64,000 bases of DNA from Microbispora sp. NBC_01189 (GCF_036010665.1 NZ_CP108581.1:1925501-1989500), one strand, 5' to 3'. Positions 44,880-54,316 are shown, counted from the stretch's first letter. Program-made: numbers and translations. The notes: generated from the sequence alone by a model not told the origin.

Positions 44880-46244
44880 ATGAGCCTGCCGCCGCACAGC
44901 CGCGACATCGGGGAGTACGGTTCGGTGCTCTGGCGCAGGCGGCTGGTCGTGGCCGCCTGCCTGCTGGCCGGAGTGGGCGGCGGGGCGGCGGCGCTGGCGG
45001 TGACCCCCGCGCGGTACACCGCGGTCGCCCAGGTGCAGGTGCTGCCGACCGGCATACAGGACCAACTCAACACGCCGAGCACCCGGCAACGCGAACCACT
45101 CAATCTCGACACCGAATCACAGATCGCCCGCTCGGCGGTCGTCTCCGCCGTTGCCGCTAGAACTCTGAAATATCAGGACGCGGAGGAATTACGGGAACAC
45201 GTCATGGTGGACGTGCCACCCAATTCCGCCATTCTCTCCATTTCTTACACGGCGTACGATCCCATGGCCGCGGCGGCGGGCGCCCAGGCGTACGCGGAGG
45301 CGTATCTGCACAATCGCGCCCGCGCCGCCGAGGACGCGCTCGCCGCCCAGCTCAAGCTCATCTCCGCGCGGCTGCGCCAGGTCGAGGACGACCTGGACGG
45401 GGCCGCCGGGACCACTCAGGCGGCCGCGCAGACCGGGCAGACGGCCGGGCGGACCGCTCGCACGGCGGGGCAGGGTGATCCGGCGGCCCGGCTGGGAGCG
45501 GCCCGGCGGCAGGCCGTGCTCGCCCGGCAGGTGTCGGATCTCACCCTGCGCCACGACGCGCTCAGGACGGTCGCGGTCACGCCGGGCACGGTGATCAGCC
45601 CGGCCCGGCCGCCGATCCGGCCCAGCAGTCCCAGCCCTCCGCTCTTCCTGGGCAGCGGTCTGTTCCTCGGGATACTCGCGGGGGCGGGCACCGCCTTCGC
45701 CCGCGACCGTACGGACACGCGGTTGCGCACCTGCGCGGACGTCGAGCGGATGTGCGGCCTGCCCCTGCTCGCCGAACTGCCGGCCAGACCGGGCCCGGAG
45801 TTCCTCGGCGAGATGGCCGCCGCCGTCGCCACGTCCCTGGGCGGCGGCCCGCATCGGCTGCTCGTCGAAGGCGTCGGGGCCGACACCGCCGGGTCTCGGC
45901 GGGGCGGGGACGGCACCCGGACAAGGCGGGTGGGGACCGACAGCGGAGCCCGGCGAGCCGGCGCCGACGGCGTGGCCAGGCAGATCGCCCGGGGACTCGG
46001 CGGCACGCTCGCCCATCTCGTGCCGGTGACGGTCGTGACCGGCCGGGCCGCCCACCCGGACTCCGCCCTGCTGCTCGTCGGCCTCAGGCGGACGACCTCC
46101 ACCGAGGTCCTCCAGGCCGTACGGCAACTCAGGCGGCAGGGAGCGCGGGTGCTCGGCGTGGTCACCGTGCCCCGGGGATTCACGGCACCCGCTCCCGCGC
46201 CCACCACTGGGCCCATCACCGAGCCCACGAGGTGGAGCGCTTGA
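44880..46244 (+). CDS. Wzz-type polysaccharide chain-length protein with kinase-like tail
   Basis: A 454-aa protein. SVLWRRRLVVAACLLAGVGGGAAAL is the first membrane helix, a periplasmic-type helical region follows, and FLGSGLFLGILAGAGTAFARDRTDTRLRT is the second helix with the start of the cytoplasmic domain, as in Wzz/CapA proteins. The C-terminal 150 residues are shaped like a tyrosine-autokinase domain (ADVERMCGLPLLAELP, VTVVTGRAAHPDSALLLVGLRRT) but have no Walker A loop, so kinase activity is unlikely. ATG after GGAGAGG. First gene of the plus-strand set, with the next start overlapping. Confidence 0.8.
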   Translation: MSLPPHSRDIGEYGSVLWRRRLVVAACLLAGVGGGAAALAVTPARYTAVAQVQVLPTGIQDQLNTPSTRQREPLNLDTESQIARSAVVSAVAARTLKYQDAEELREHVMVDVPPNSAILSISYTAYDPMAAAAGAQAYAEAYLHNRARAAEDALAAQLKLISARLRQVEDDLDGAAGTTQAAAQTGQTAGRTARTAGQGDPAARLGAARRQAVLARQVSDLTLRHDALRTVAVTPGTVISPARPPIRPSSPSPPLFLGSGLFLGILAGAGTAFARDRTDTRLRTCADVERMCGLPLLAELPARPGPEFLGEMAAAVATSLGGGPHRLLVEGVGADTAGSRRGGDGTRTRRVGTDSGARRAGADGVARQIARGLGGTLAHLVPVTVVTGRAAHPDSALLLVGLRRTTSTEVLQAVRQLRRQGARVLGVVTVPRGFTAPAPAPTTGPITEPTRWSA

Positions 46245-47641
46245 CGTCACTCTTGGTACCGCCCGCCGGCGTACGGGAGCCGAAGCGCGGTAGGCACCGC
46301 GCGCCGGTGGACGGACCGGTGAGTGGAGCGGCGCGGGCGTCCGCGGCGGCGTGGCCGATCGGGGCGCTCCTGCTGGGTTATCCGCTCTGGTGGGCGCTCG
46401 GCCTGGGGGCCCTGTCGGTGGTGGTGCTGGCCGTGCCGATGGCGGTGGTGCTGTGGCGCAGGCGTCCGATCAGGGCGCCGAAGGGCTTCGGCCTGTGGGC
46501 GCTGCTGCTCACGGGCTACCTGGTCAGCGCGCTCACGCTCGCCGAGACCCCGGACGGCACCTACGGCGAGCTCAACACCGGCCGGGTCATCGGCTATCTG
46601 ATGCGGCTCGCGGTCTACGTCTCGCTTCTCGTCATGGTTCTCTACCTGGGCAACCTGACTCTGGAGGAGCTGCCGCAGCGCACGCTGGTGAGGTGGCTCG
46701 GCGCGCTGTTCCTGACGGCCGTCGCGGGCGGGCTGCTCGGCGTCCTCGTCCCGTGCTTCGAGTTCACCTCGCCGCTGGAGATGGCGCTGCCGTCGTGGCT
46801 CGGCGGCAACCCGTTCGTCGCCAACCTGATCCATCCGACGGCGGCCCAGGTGCAGCACGTGCTCGGGCACGCCTCGCCGCGTCCGGAGGCGCCGTTCGAG
46901 TGGGCCAACGCCTGGGGCAGCGACGTCTCGGTGCTGGTGATCTGGTTCGTGGTGGGCTGGTGGACCTACGGCGGGCCGTACCGGCGGGCGGCGGCCGTGC
47001 TGCTGCTCGCCGTCGCGGCGGTCCCGGTCGTCTACTCCCTCAACCGGGGCCTGTGGATCGGGCTCGGGGTCTCGGCGGCGTACCTGGCCGTCCGGGGCGG
47101 GCGTCCCCTCCTCTCGGGCCTGGTCGCGGCCGTCGCGGGGGTCGCCTTCCTGCTGTCGCCGCTGAGCGGGATCGTCGCGCAGCGCCTGGACAATCCCCAG
47201 AGCAACGGCATCCGGGCCTTCACGATCGCGACCACGGTCCGGGTCGCGGCCACGTCTCCGGTCATCGGCTTCGGCAACACCCGCACCGCGTACGGCAGCC
47301 ACCGCACGGTCACGACGGGCCGCAGCGCGTGGTGCCCCGACTGCGGCCATCCGCCGCTGGGCAGCGACGGGCACCTGTGGCTGCTGCTGATCAGCCAGGG
47401 CTTCACGGGGGCGCTGCTGTACGTCGCCTTCTTCGCCGGCGCGGTGCGGCGCTACTGGGCCGACCGGTCGCCGATCGGCAAGGCCGGGACGCTCGTGATG
47501 CTCCTCGTGCTGCTCTACATGGTCGTCTACGACGGACTGGTGAGTGCCCTGACCCTCTACCTGATCTCCTTCGCCCTCCTGTGGCGCAACGGAGCCACGA
47601 CAGCCACCCATGTATACCTCGACGATCGGCGGCGGTCATGA
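46232..47641 (+). CDS. O-antigen ligase/Wzy-like polymerase
   Basis: A 469-aa integral membrane protein with about ten helices and a large loop containing NRGLWIGLGVSAAYLA and PVIGFGNTRTAYGSH, the region matching the Wzy_C/O-antigen ligase domain. It would polymerise or ligate lipid-linked oligosaccharide. The start is uncertain: GTG at 46232 overlaps the end of the Wzz-like gene, and a TTG at 46241 after GGTGGAG is also possible. Its stop overlaps the next ATG. Confidence 0.8.
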   Translation: MERLTSLLVPPAGVREPKRGRHRAPVDGPVSGAARASAAAWPIGALLLGYPLWWALGLGALSVVVLAVPMAVVLWRRRPIRAPKGFGLWALLLTGYLVSALTLAETPDGTYGELNTGRVIGYLMRLAVYVSLLVMVLYLGNLTLEELPQRTLVRWLGALFLTAVAGGLLGVLVPCFEFTSPLEMALPSWLGGNPFVANLIHPTAAQVQHVLGHASPRPEAPFEWANAWGSDVSVLVIWFVVGWWTYGGPYRRAAAVLLLAVAAVPVVYSLNRGLWIGLGVSAAYLAVRGGRPLLSGLVAAVAGVAFLLSPLSGIVAQRLDNPQSNGIRAFTIATTVRVAATSPVIGFGNTRTAYGSHRTVTTGRSAWCPDCGHPPLGSDGHLWLLLISQGFTGALLYVAFFAGAVRRYWADRSPIGKAGTLVMLLVLLYMVVYDGLVSALTLYLISFALLWRNGATTATHVYLDDRRRS

Positions 47642-48603
47642 GAGACGCGACCATCCGTCTTCGCTACCTCGACGAGGTCCTGGAAGAGCTGTTCCCGGCC
47701 GGTGGAGAACGTGACGGTGACCGGCCCGCCGGGGTGACGGCGCGCACCGTGCTGCCGCACCGCCTCGTGCCCCGGCGGGTGGTCCCCCGCGCGTGGTGGC
47801 ACGCGGCGCTGGGCCGCGGCCTGCGAGCCGGCGGGGCGCCCGGCACGATCGAGACGCACCTGAGCGAGGTCCTCGGCCGCCGCGTGCGCGTCGTCGTCCA
47901 CGTCAGGCCCGCCCGCCGCGCCAACCGCAAGCCGGTCCTGGAGGCGTACGACTCCTCCGGGCTCGTGGCGTTCGTGAAGATCGGCGCTTCGGAGCAGGCC
48001 CGCGCGCTGGTGCGGCACGAGGGCGAGGTGCTGCGCGGGCTCGCCGATCGGGCGCTCAAGGTCGTCGCGCCGCCCACGGTGCTGCATCACGGTGTGTGGC
48101 GTGGCCTGGAGGTGCTGGCGCTGTCACCCCTGCCCGTCACCACCCGCCCGTTCACCACCCGCCCGTTCACCTCCAACAGAGTGTCCGCCGGCCTGCTCGC
48201 CTCCGCCGTACAGGAGATCGCCGCCCTCGGTCCCCACACCGGCACCGCGGCGTGGCATGGGGACTTCACCGCGTGGAACACGGCGGCGGGCCCGGACGGA
48301 CGGCTGCTCGTGTGGGACTGGGAGCGGTTCGCCGTCGGCGTGCCCGTGGGCTTCGACGCGCTGCACCACTTCTTCCACCGGGCGCTGCGCCGGATGCCTC
48401 CCCCGGTCGCGGCCCGCGCCTGCCTGGCCCAGGCGGGCCGGGTCCTGGAGCCGTTCGGCGCCGACTCCGCCGGGGCGCGTCGTACGGCGGCGCACTATCT
48501 GATCACCCTCGCCGAGCGGCACCGCCGCGACGGCCACGAGCCGCTCGGGTCCCCCGCCACCTGGCTCAACCCCGCCATCGACCACCTGGAGTGCCTGCTG
48601 TGA
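47638..48603 (+). CDS. APH-fold kinase-like protein of the exopolysaccharide locus
   Basis: A 321-aa protein with the aminoglycoside-phosphotransferase/choline-kinase fold: LVAFVKIGASEQ (nucleotide lysine), AWHGDFTAWNTA (catalytic Asp and Asn) and VWDWERFAVGVPVGFDALHHFFHRA (metal Asp). Start overlaps the polymerase stop (ATGA). Being inside a polysaccharide gene set, it more likely phosphorylates a sugar or lipid carrier than an antibiotic. The last 40 residues have TWLNPAIDHLECLL. Confidence 0.75.
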   Translation: MRDATIRLRYLDEVLEELFPAGGERDGDRPAGVTARTVLPHRLVPRRVVPRAWWHAALGRGLRAGGAPGTIETHLSEVLGRRVRVVVHVRPARRANRKPVLEAYDSSGLVAFVKIGASEQARALVRHEGEVLRGLADRALKVVAPPTVLHHGVWRGLEVLALSPLPVTTRPFTTRPFTSNRVSAGLLASAVQEIAALGPHTGTAAWHGDFTAWNTAAGPDGRLLVWDWERFAVGVPVGFDALHHFFHRALRRMPPPVAARACLAQAGRVLEPFGADSAGARRTAAHYLITLAERHRRDGHEPLGSPATWLNPAIDHLECLL

Positions 48604-48673
48604 AACCTGTCGGACGCGCCCGATCGCGCGGGCGAGCTTCCCTCCCAGGACTGTGGAAGGGGCGACCGTTTCC

Positions 48674-49522
48674 ATGCTGAAGCGCTCGGCCCACGCGGTC
48701 TCGTTCGCCGCCGGACGGCTCACCACGGAGGCGCGGGTGCTCCCGTCGTTCCTCATCGCCGGGGCGCAGAGGTGTGGCACGACCTCGCTCTACCGCGCGC
48801 TGTCACACCACCCGCTCGTCATGAAGCCGGTGCTGCGCAAGGGCGTCCACTACTTCGACATGGCCTACGACCGGGGCCTTCCCTGGTATCGCGCCCACTT
48901 CCCGCTGGTGACCACGGCGCGGGCGCTGGGCCGCAGGCACGGCGGGCGCGTCCAGGCCTTCGAATCCACCCCCTACTACCTCTTTCATCCCCTCGCGGGC
49001 ACCCGGATCGCCGCCGACCTGCCCAGCGTCAAGCTGATCGTCCTGGTCCGGGACCCGGTCGAGCGGGCCTGCTCCGCCCACGCGCACGAGTTGGCGCGGG
49101 GCTACGAGACCGAGCCGGGCTTCGAACGCGCCGTCGAGCTCGAACCGCTCCGCCTGGCCGGAGAGATCGAACGGCTGCGGGACGTACCCGGCTACGTGAG
49201 CGCGGCCCACCGGCACCACGCCTATCTCGCCCGGGGACGGTACGCCGAGCAACTGGCCCGGCTGGAGCCCCTTTTCGGCCGCGACCGGATCCTCGTCCTC
49301 GACAGCGGGCGGATGTTCGACGACCCGGGCTCCGCGTACGACCGGGTGCTGGAGTTTTTGGACCTGCCCCGGATCGGCGGCGTGGAGTTCGCGCGGCACA
49401 ACGCCCGGCCGCGTACGGGCGTCGTGCCCGAGTCGGTGCGCCGCCGCCTGAACGAGCACTTCGAGCCATGGGACGCCCTGCTCGTCCGGTGGCTGGGAGC
49501 CGACCCGTCCTGGCGGCGCTGA
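48674..49522 (+). CDS. Sulfotransferase (heparan-type P-loop)
   Basis: A 282-aa PAPS-dependent sulfotransferase. SFLIAGAQRCGTTSLYRALSHHP is the 5'-phosphosulfate loop, KLIVLVRDPVERACSAHAHE the 3'-phosphate loop, and YAEQLARLEPLFGRDRILVLDSG a conserved later block. This is the carbohydrate sulfotransferase subtype. ATG at 48674 chosen with GAAGGGG upstream; a GTG at 48653 is in frame. Follows the kinase-like gene. Confidence 0.87.
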   Translation: MLKRSAHAVSFAAGRLTTEARVLPSFLIAGAQRCGTTSLYRALSHHPLVMKPVLRKGVHYFDMAYDRGLPWYRAHFPLVTTARALGRRHGGRVQAFESTPYYLFHPLAGTRIAADLPSVKLIVLVRDPVERACSAHAHELARGYETEPGFERAVELEPLRLAGEIERLRDVPGYVSAAHRHHAYLARGRYAEQLARLEPLFGRDRILVLDSGRMFDDPGSAYDRVLEFLDLPRIGGVEFARHNARPRTGVVPESVRRRLNEHFEPWDALLVRWLGADPSWRR

Positions 49523-49547
49523 CCATGCCGCGGCTGGGAGCGGTGCC

Positions 49548-50945
49548 GTGGCGGCGGCGCTGACGGGGGCGGCGCACCGCTGCCTGTCCCGCCTTGGCCT
49601 GTCCCGCCTTGGCCTGCTCCGCCGGGGGCTGTTACGGCATGGACTCGCGCGGCACGGTGTCGCTGGTCTGGCCGCCGCCGTGACCGCCGCGATCGGGCAG
49701 TTCGCGATCGTGCTGGTGGTGACGCGGACGCTCGACCCCCGCGCCGCCGGCGCGTTCTTCACGGCCACCACGGCGTGCCTGATGCTCGCGGGCGTCGTAC
49801 GCCTCGACACCGGCAACGGCCTCGTCCACGCCCTCGCCGGGAGCCGTACGAGGCCGGCGCGGAACGCCGGGTCGGCGGGATCGGTGCGGGGGGTCCTGGC
49901 CCCGGTGGCGGCGCTGTCGTGCGTGGCCGCGGCCGGGGTCTGGCTGGCGGCGGCTCCGCTGGCCGGGCTGACCGGCGTGCCGCCCGGCGTCTGGGCGGTG
50001 CTGGCCGCCGCCCTGCCGTTCGTGGTCCTCTCGGACGTGCTGGTCTGCGCCACCCGCGGCCTCGGCACGATGCGGCCGACCCTGCTGATCTCCGGGGCCG
50101 TCCAGCCGCTCGGGCAGCTCGCCCTCGTCACCGCGGCCGTGCTCGCCGGGGCTCCGGCGGCGACGCTGGCGGCGGCCTGGGCACTGCCCTCCGTGGCCTG
50201 CGCGGTACTTGCCGCCGTACGGTTGCGCGGGCTCGGGCCGTACGACATGGGAGACCTGCGCGCCTTCTGGCGGCACACCGCGCCCCGGTCGGTGGCGGCG
50301 GCGGTGCAGTCGGTGTTCCAGCGGCTCGACGTGGTGGTCGTCGCGCTGCTCGCCGGCCCGGCCGCCGCGGCCGTCTACACCGCCGCGACCCGCTTCAAGG
50401 TGATGGGACAGCTCGCCGGTCAGGGGCTCGCCCAGGCCGCGCAGGCCCGCCTGGTCAGAGCCCTGGCGGAGGGCGACTCAACCACGGCCGGGAGGGTGTA
50501 TCGGACCACGACGAGGTGGCTGGTCGGGCTGACGTGGCCGCTCTGGCTGGGGTACGCGGCGCTCGCGCCGTGGGCGCTGTCGCTGTTCGGGCCCGCATAC
50601 GCGGGGGGTGTCGCGATCGCGCTCGTCCTGTCGGCCACGATGATGGTCGCCACGGCCTGCGGGATGGTCGACGTCGTGCTCGTGGCGGCCGGGCGTACGG
50701 CGGCCAGCCTGGCGAACGTGTCCGCGGCCGTCGCCGTGACGGTCGCCCTCGACGTGCTGCTCGTCCCCGCGTACGGCGCGCTGGGAGCCGCGCTCGGATG
50801 GTCGGGCGGGGTGCTGGTGAAGAACCTGCTGCCCGCCGTGCAGGTCTCCCGCCGCTACGGCCTGCGTCCGTTCGGCCTTCCGGCCGGCCCGGCCAGCGTC
50901 ACCGGCAGGCCTCCCGCCACGGCCCGCCTCGTGGAGACGTCGTGA
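49548..50945 (+). CDS. Wzx-type polysaccharide flippase
   Basis: A 465-aa protein with 12-14 hydrophobic helices and no large outer domain. VAGLAAAVTAAIGQFAIVLVVTRTLDPRAAGAFFTATTACLMLAGVVRLDTGNGLVHALA is the family N-terminus (helices 1-2). It would move lipid-linked repeat units across the membrane. The N-terminal 35 residues are a basic Leu/Gly/Arg repeat (LGLSRLGLLRRGLLRHGLARHG). GTG start; stop overlaps the next gene. Confidence 0.82.
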   Translation: MAAALTGAAHRCLSRLGLSRLGLLRRGLLRHGLARHGVAGLAAAVTAAIGQFAIVLVVTRTLDPRAAGAFFTATTACLMLAGVVRLDTGNGLVHALAGSRTRPARNAGSAGSVRGVLAPVAALSCVAAAGVWLAAAPLAGLTGVPPGVWAVLAAALPFVVLSDVLVCATRGLGTMRPTLLISGAVQPLGQLALVTAAVLAGAPAATLAAAWALPSVACAVLAAVRLRGLGPYDMGDLRAFWRHTAPRSVAAAVQSVFQRLDVVVVALLAGPAAAAVYTAATRFKVMGQLAGQGLAQAAQARLVRALAEGDSTTAGRVYRTTTRWLVGLTWPLWLGYAALAPWALSLFGPAYAGGVAIALVLSATMMVATACGMVDVVLVAAGRTAASLANVSAAVAVTVALDVLLVPAYGALGAALGWSGGVLVKNLLPAVQVSRRYGLRPFGLPAGPASVTGRPPATARLVETS

Positions 50946-51892
50946 CCCCGCTGCGTACGCCGTCATACGGGTGGGCGGCTGGGCCGCCTGTGCTGGTCAC
51001 GGGCCTGCCGCGCAGCGGCACGAGCTGGGTGGGCCGGATGCTCACGGCGAGCGGCCGCCTGGTCTACGTCAACGAACCGCTCAACCCGCAGCGCCCGCCC
51101 GGCCGCTCCCCCGGCGTGCTCGACGCGTCCGTCACGCACCGGTTCCAGTACATCTGCCCGGACGACGAGGCGCCCTGGCTGGCGGCGTTCTCCCGTACGG
51201 TCGCGCTGCGCTACGGCTGGCCGGCGGAACTGCGCCGCAACCACCGGCCCGGCGACCTCGCCAGAATGGCCAAATACGGCACCGCCTTCACCCTCGGCCG
51301 GCTGCTCGCGCGGCGGGCGCTGCTCGACGACCCGTTCGCGCTGCTGTCCGCCGAATGGTTCGCCGGCCGCCTCGGCTGCCGGGTGGTCGTCGTGGTCCGC
51401 GACCCCGTGTCGTTCGCCGGAAGCTGGCGGCGGCTCGGCTGGTCGGTCGACGTCCGCGAACTGCTGAGCCAGCCGCTCCTGGTCCGCGACCATCCGTACG
51501 TCGCGGAGCTGGAGTCCGTCGTCGGCGGTCTGGACGTGATCGCGGGGGCGGCCATGCTGTGGCGCGTCGCTCACCAGGTCGTTCGCACGGTGGCCGGCCG
51601 TACCGGCGGCATCCTGGTCGTGCGGTACGAGGACCTGTGTGCGGCGCCGCTCGACGGTTTCCGCGACCTGTACGCCTGGTGCGGCCTGCCCTGGACCGAT
51701 CGCGCCGCCCGCCGCGTCGCGGCCGCCTGCACGTCCCGCCGTGCCCCGGCCCGTTCCGCGTTCACCTGGACCGGCCTGTCCCGCACGGCCTTCCGTCCGA
51801 TGGACTCCCGCCAGGCCCTCGCCTCGCCTTCCCTCCCCGCCGCAGACGCCACCCGCGTACGAGCCCTGACCGATCCGGCGGTATTCGGCTGA
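50942..51892 (+). CDS. Second sulfotransferase of the locus
   Basis: A 316-aa protein: VLVTGLPRSGTSWVGRMLTAS is the 5'-phosphosulfate loop, VVVVRDPVSFAGSWRRLGW the 3'-phosphate loop, and LVVRYEDLCAAPLDGFRDLYAWCGLPW the C-terminal motif of the group. It differs from the first sulfotransferase, so two positions of the polymer may be sulfated. GTG start overlaps the flippase stop (GTGA). Last intact gene of the set; a TetR stub lies convergent 38 bases later. Confidence 0.87.
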   Translation: MTPLRTPSYGWAAGPPVLVTGLPRSGTSWVGRMLTASGRLVYVNEPLNPQRPPGRSPGVLDASVTHRFQYICPDDEAPWLAAFSRTVALRYGWPAELRRNHRPGDLARMAKYGTAFTLGRLLARRALLDDPFALLSAEWFAGRLGCRVVVVVRDPVSFAGSWRRLGWSVDVRELLSQPLLVRDHPYVAELESVVGGLDVIAGAAMLWRVAHQVVRTVAGRTGGILVVRYEDLCAAPLDGFRDLYAWCGLPWTDRAARRVAAACTSRRAPARSAFTWTGLSRTAFRPMDSRQALASPSLPAADATRVRALTDPAVFG

Positions 51893-51929
51893 ACAGTGGT
51901 GGTGGCGGCCGAGGTGTTCGAGGAGGCGG

Positions 51930-52165
51930 TCACTCACAGTTCGTCTTGGTGAAGACGCGGGCGAGCTGGTGGTCGATCACGGCTACGGCGTCCTCAGCGA
52001 CCCGCTGCCTCAGCAGAATGCTCGACTGCATCCCCTCGGCGCCTGCCACCAGGAACGCGGCCTCCGCCGCGGCGTCGATGTCCCGGGGCACCTGACCGGT
52101 TTCCTGGCCCTGCGCGATCAGGTCGGCGACCAGGTTCTCCAGCCCACGCGGCGCAATCACCATAC
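51930..52165 (-). pseudogene. C-terminal stub of a TetR regulator
   Basis: About 78 codons match a TetR C-terminal ligand domain (GLENLVADLIAQGQETGQVPRDIDAAAEAAFLVAGAEGMQSSILL). The DNA-binding half is missing; upstream sequence switches to IS1380 DNA on the other strand. Insertion or deletion by that element is the likely cause. Confidence 0.75.
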
Positions 52166-52227
52166 ACACGCCCGATTGAGCTGATCCTCTTGACGGCGAG
52201 CCCATCACCTCAACTTCGCGGCCTTGC

Positions 52228-52482
52228 GTGAACCTCGGCTGGGTTCTGGCTGCCAACATCGCCGCCGATCTGGACGCCTGGACCCGCCTGCTCGGCCTGC
52301 ACGACGACGCCGAACTCGCCAAGGCCGAGCCGCAGACGATGCGGCACTGCCTGTGGCACCTGCCCGCCCGGCTCGTCACCCACGCCCGCCGCCGCATCCT
52401 GAAACTCAGCGCCACCTGGCCATGGAAGGAAGCGTTCCTGATCTGCTGGCAACGGCTGTGCGCCCTGCCCGCACCGATCTGA
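52228..52482 (+). pseudogene. IS1380-family transposase tail
   Basis: 84 codons give the end of a DDE group-1 transposase: NLGWVLAANIAADLDAWTRLLGLHDD, then PQTMRHCLWHLPARLVTHARRRILKL. The catalytic part is absent. The following 255 bases (52483-52737) hold no gene; GC content falls there, toward the immunity gene. Confidence 0.8.
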
Positions 52483-52737
52483 GCAGGGCACATACGTGTC
52501 CCGCCGAGATAGGAAGGAGTGATCACACCACCCGCGGACCCCGTGGAAGCCGCCGCCCACCCGAACGCATCGGGCGGCACTCACGCCGTAAAGACAGACG
52601 AACAGGACGATCAGACAGGAACCTCCGCCAAGCGGAGACCTTCACCGGGCCCGACCCAATCCGATCGTCGCCAATATTCTCCCCTTTGAGATATACAAGG
52701 ACTTCCGCATTTTACAGCAAGCGACAACTAATCCCAG

Positions 52738-53196
52738 CTAATCCCATAGGTTGAAGAGCAATTCACCTACCGTGTTGGGTTCCCAGAAGGAAACCAGTTT
52801 CCGCTCAATCCTTCCCAGTTCCGCTAGATCGCATGATTCAATTGGAGCATCCAGCATCTCTTTACCAAGAACTCTAAAGGGGCTGGAATTTAATAGCATA
52901 TCCGAAATTTGATCATGATCGATAAAATCGTATTCCATGCCACCCGGACCCGGCGGCTCAGCGAGCGCCACAACGGGAATGACCTTATGAAATAGCATCG
53001 CGATCGGGCGCTTGCTATCTTCGATGACAAACGGCCAGAAACTCCCTTGTCCGTCAGCCACTTGCCTCACTCTAAGATGAAGGGCAAGAGCGACCAAGTG
53101 AGCAGTCGATACCACCTCATCGAAGGAAATCCAGGAGGGTTTATCGCGCCGATCGAAGATGCCTGTGGCGCCGCGCGGAATCTTCACATTCCTCAC
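52738..53196 (-). CDS. Probable immunity protein to the adjacent toxin
   Basis: A 152-aa acidic, soluble protein in AT-richer DNA than its surroundings (it uses rare codons including TTA). FDEVVSTAHLVALALHLRV and SFWEPNTVGELLFNLWD stand out, but I know no family. It starts at a GTG overlapping the toxin stop (GTGA); another GTG three codons later has AGGA before it. Position directly after a toxin-domain ORF and its composition support an immunity role. Confidence 0.6.
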   Translation of the reverse strand: MRNVKIPRGATGIFDRRDKPSWISFDEVVSTAHLVALALHLRVRQVADGQGSFWPFVIEDSKRPIAMLFHKVIPVVALAEPPGPGGMEYDFIDHDQISDMLLNSSPFRVLGKEMLDAPIESCDLAELGRIERKLVSFWEPNTVGELLFNLWD

Positions 53197-53447
53197 TTGC
53201 AGTAGAATTGACCGATCTTGCCATGTTTGAAACCAACAGTGCACGTTCGCCCTCTATATGTTCCCGAGATTTGCCTCTTTCCCTTTTGTCCCACTCCTGC
53301 AGCGAGGTCCGCCGAGTTCTGTCTCATAATCTCCTCAATTCCCCCCTGTATATCCTGGACAGACCAATTCTTCGGAAAGAAGGACTGGGTCTCCTTTGCG
53401 GATCCATTCCAATAGCGGGGGTGATGGCGCAGCAAAAAATGTCTCAT
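53193..53447 (-). pseudogene. Severed C-terminal polymorphic-toxin domain
   Basis: 84 codons: RHFLLRHHPRYWNGS, then QSFFPKNWSVQDIQGGIEEIMRQN and GRTCTVGFKHGKIGQFYCK. His-rich start, FFPK-WS block and ...GRIGQFYP-like end fit bacterial EndoU-like nuclease toxins, but I cannot confirm the family. The ATG at 53447 with GGGGAGG is accidental or secondary: the natural toxin would have a long N-terminal delivery part, which is replaced by ISAs1 sequence 10 bases upstream. Confidence 0.6.
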
Positions 53448-53458
53448 GCCTCCCCTGG

Positions 53459-54136
53459 TTAGTTAACTCGCCCCCAGCCGCGAAGCGCCGGTGGCGGGCC
53501 GTGGTGGCGCAGGTGTGCGCGGCGTCCGCCGTCACCAGCGCCCGGGCGGTGTCGACGCCCTCCAGCACGGCCTTGACCTGGGTGACCTCGGTGGTGTCGG
53601 CGGGCACCTGGACGTGGGCGAGCGTGACCGCGCCCCGCTTGCCACTTCGGTGCATCAAGGCGGACAACAGCACCAGCCGGCCCTCGTCGTTCCACGCCCC
53701 GTGCAGGTCCTTGCCGTCCAGCGCGACCGCCCAGCCGTCGCCGTCGCAGGCGGCGTGCGCTCTCAGCCACTGCCCGATCACGTGGTCCAGGGCGTCGGCG
53801 TCCACCGCGAGCAAGACGCGGCGCAGCGTGCCGGCGCCGGGCGGGGAGTGCCGTCTGCGCAGTGGATGCCACCCGCGCTCCCAGCAGTTCGAGTAGCCGG
53901 GGGGAGAAATCGCGGGCATGCGAGCCCAGCTCCCGGTAGTTGCACGCCCCTCCCAAGATCGCAACCACCGCCACCGCCACCGCGAGCACCGAGCCCAGCG
54001 TGTGCCGTACCCCGCGCCGCTTACGCGGATCGGTCAGGCCCGAAAGGGCCTCCAGCAGCGACGGCAGAGCAGAGACATGGGAGACTGATACCGATGACCT
54101 TCTTGTTCGGATCTTGGCAGCGTAGAGAACTCCCAT
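53459..54136 (-). mobile_element. ISAs1-family transposase, truncated and frameshifted
   Basis: Frame one gives LPSLLEALSGLTDPRKRRGVRHTLGSVLAVAVAVVAILGGACNYRELG, the ISAs1 N-terminus. After a break near 53870 the other frame gives WAVALDGKDLHGAWNDEGRLVLLSALMHRSG and ALVTADAAHT (first and second Asp). The C-terminal third with the last acidic residue is gone; sequence joins the toxin fragment near 53455. 54137-54316 is unassigned. Confidence 0.8.
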
Positions 54137-54316
54137 GATCTCGAACGGAAGGTCATCCTCGTTTCAGCATCACGCTAGGTGACCAAAACCGATCCGGACA
54201 CCAAGACACACTCACCCCAGAGCGGCGACCTTGAAATCGCCCTGATCGCGGACAGTCCGAGGAACCGGGCCCACTCGTCACGACCCCACTGAGAGATAAT
54301 CGCGGCTGCGATACCA

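Noticed and set aside
44880-46244. Active tyrosine autokinase (BY-kinase) at the Wzz C-terminus
   Set aside because: No Walker A or A' motif and no tyrosine cluster at the end.
47638-48603. Aminoglycoside resistance kinase
   Set aside because: The fold fits, but the gene is translationally coupled to polysaccharide genes, and nothing nearby relates to antibiotic resistance.
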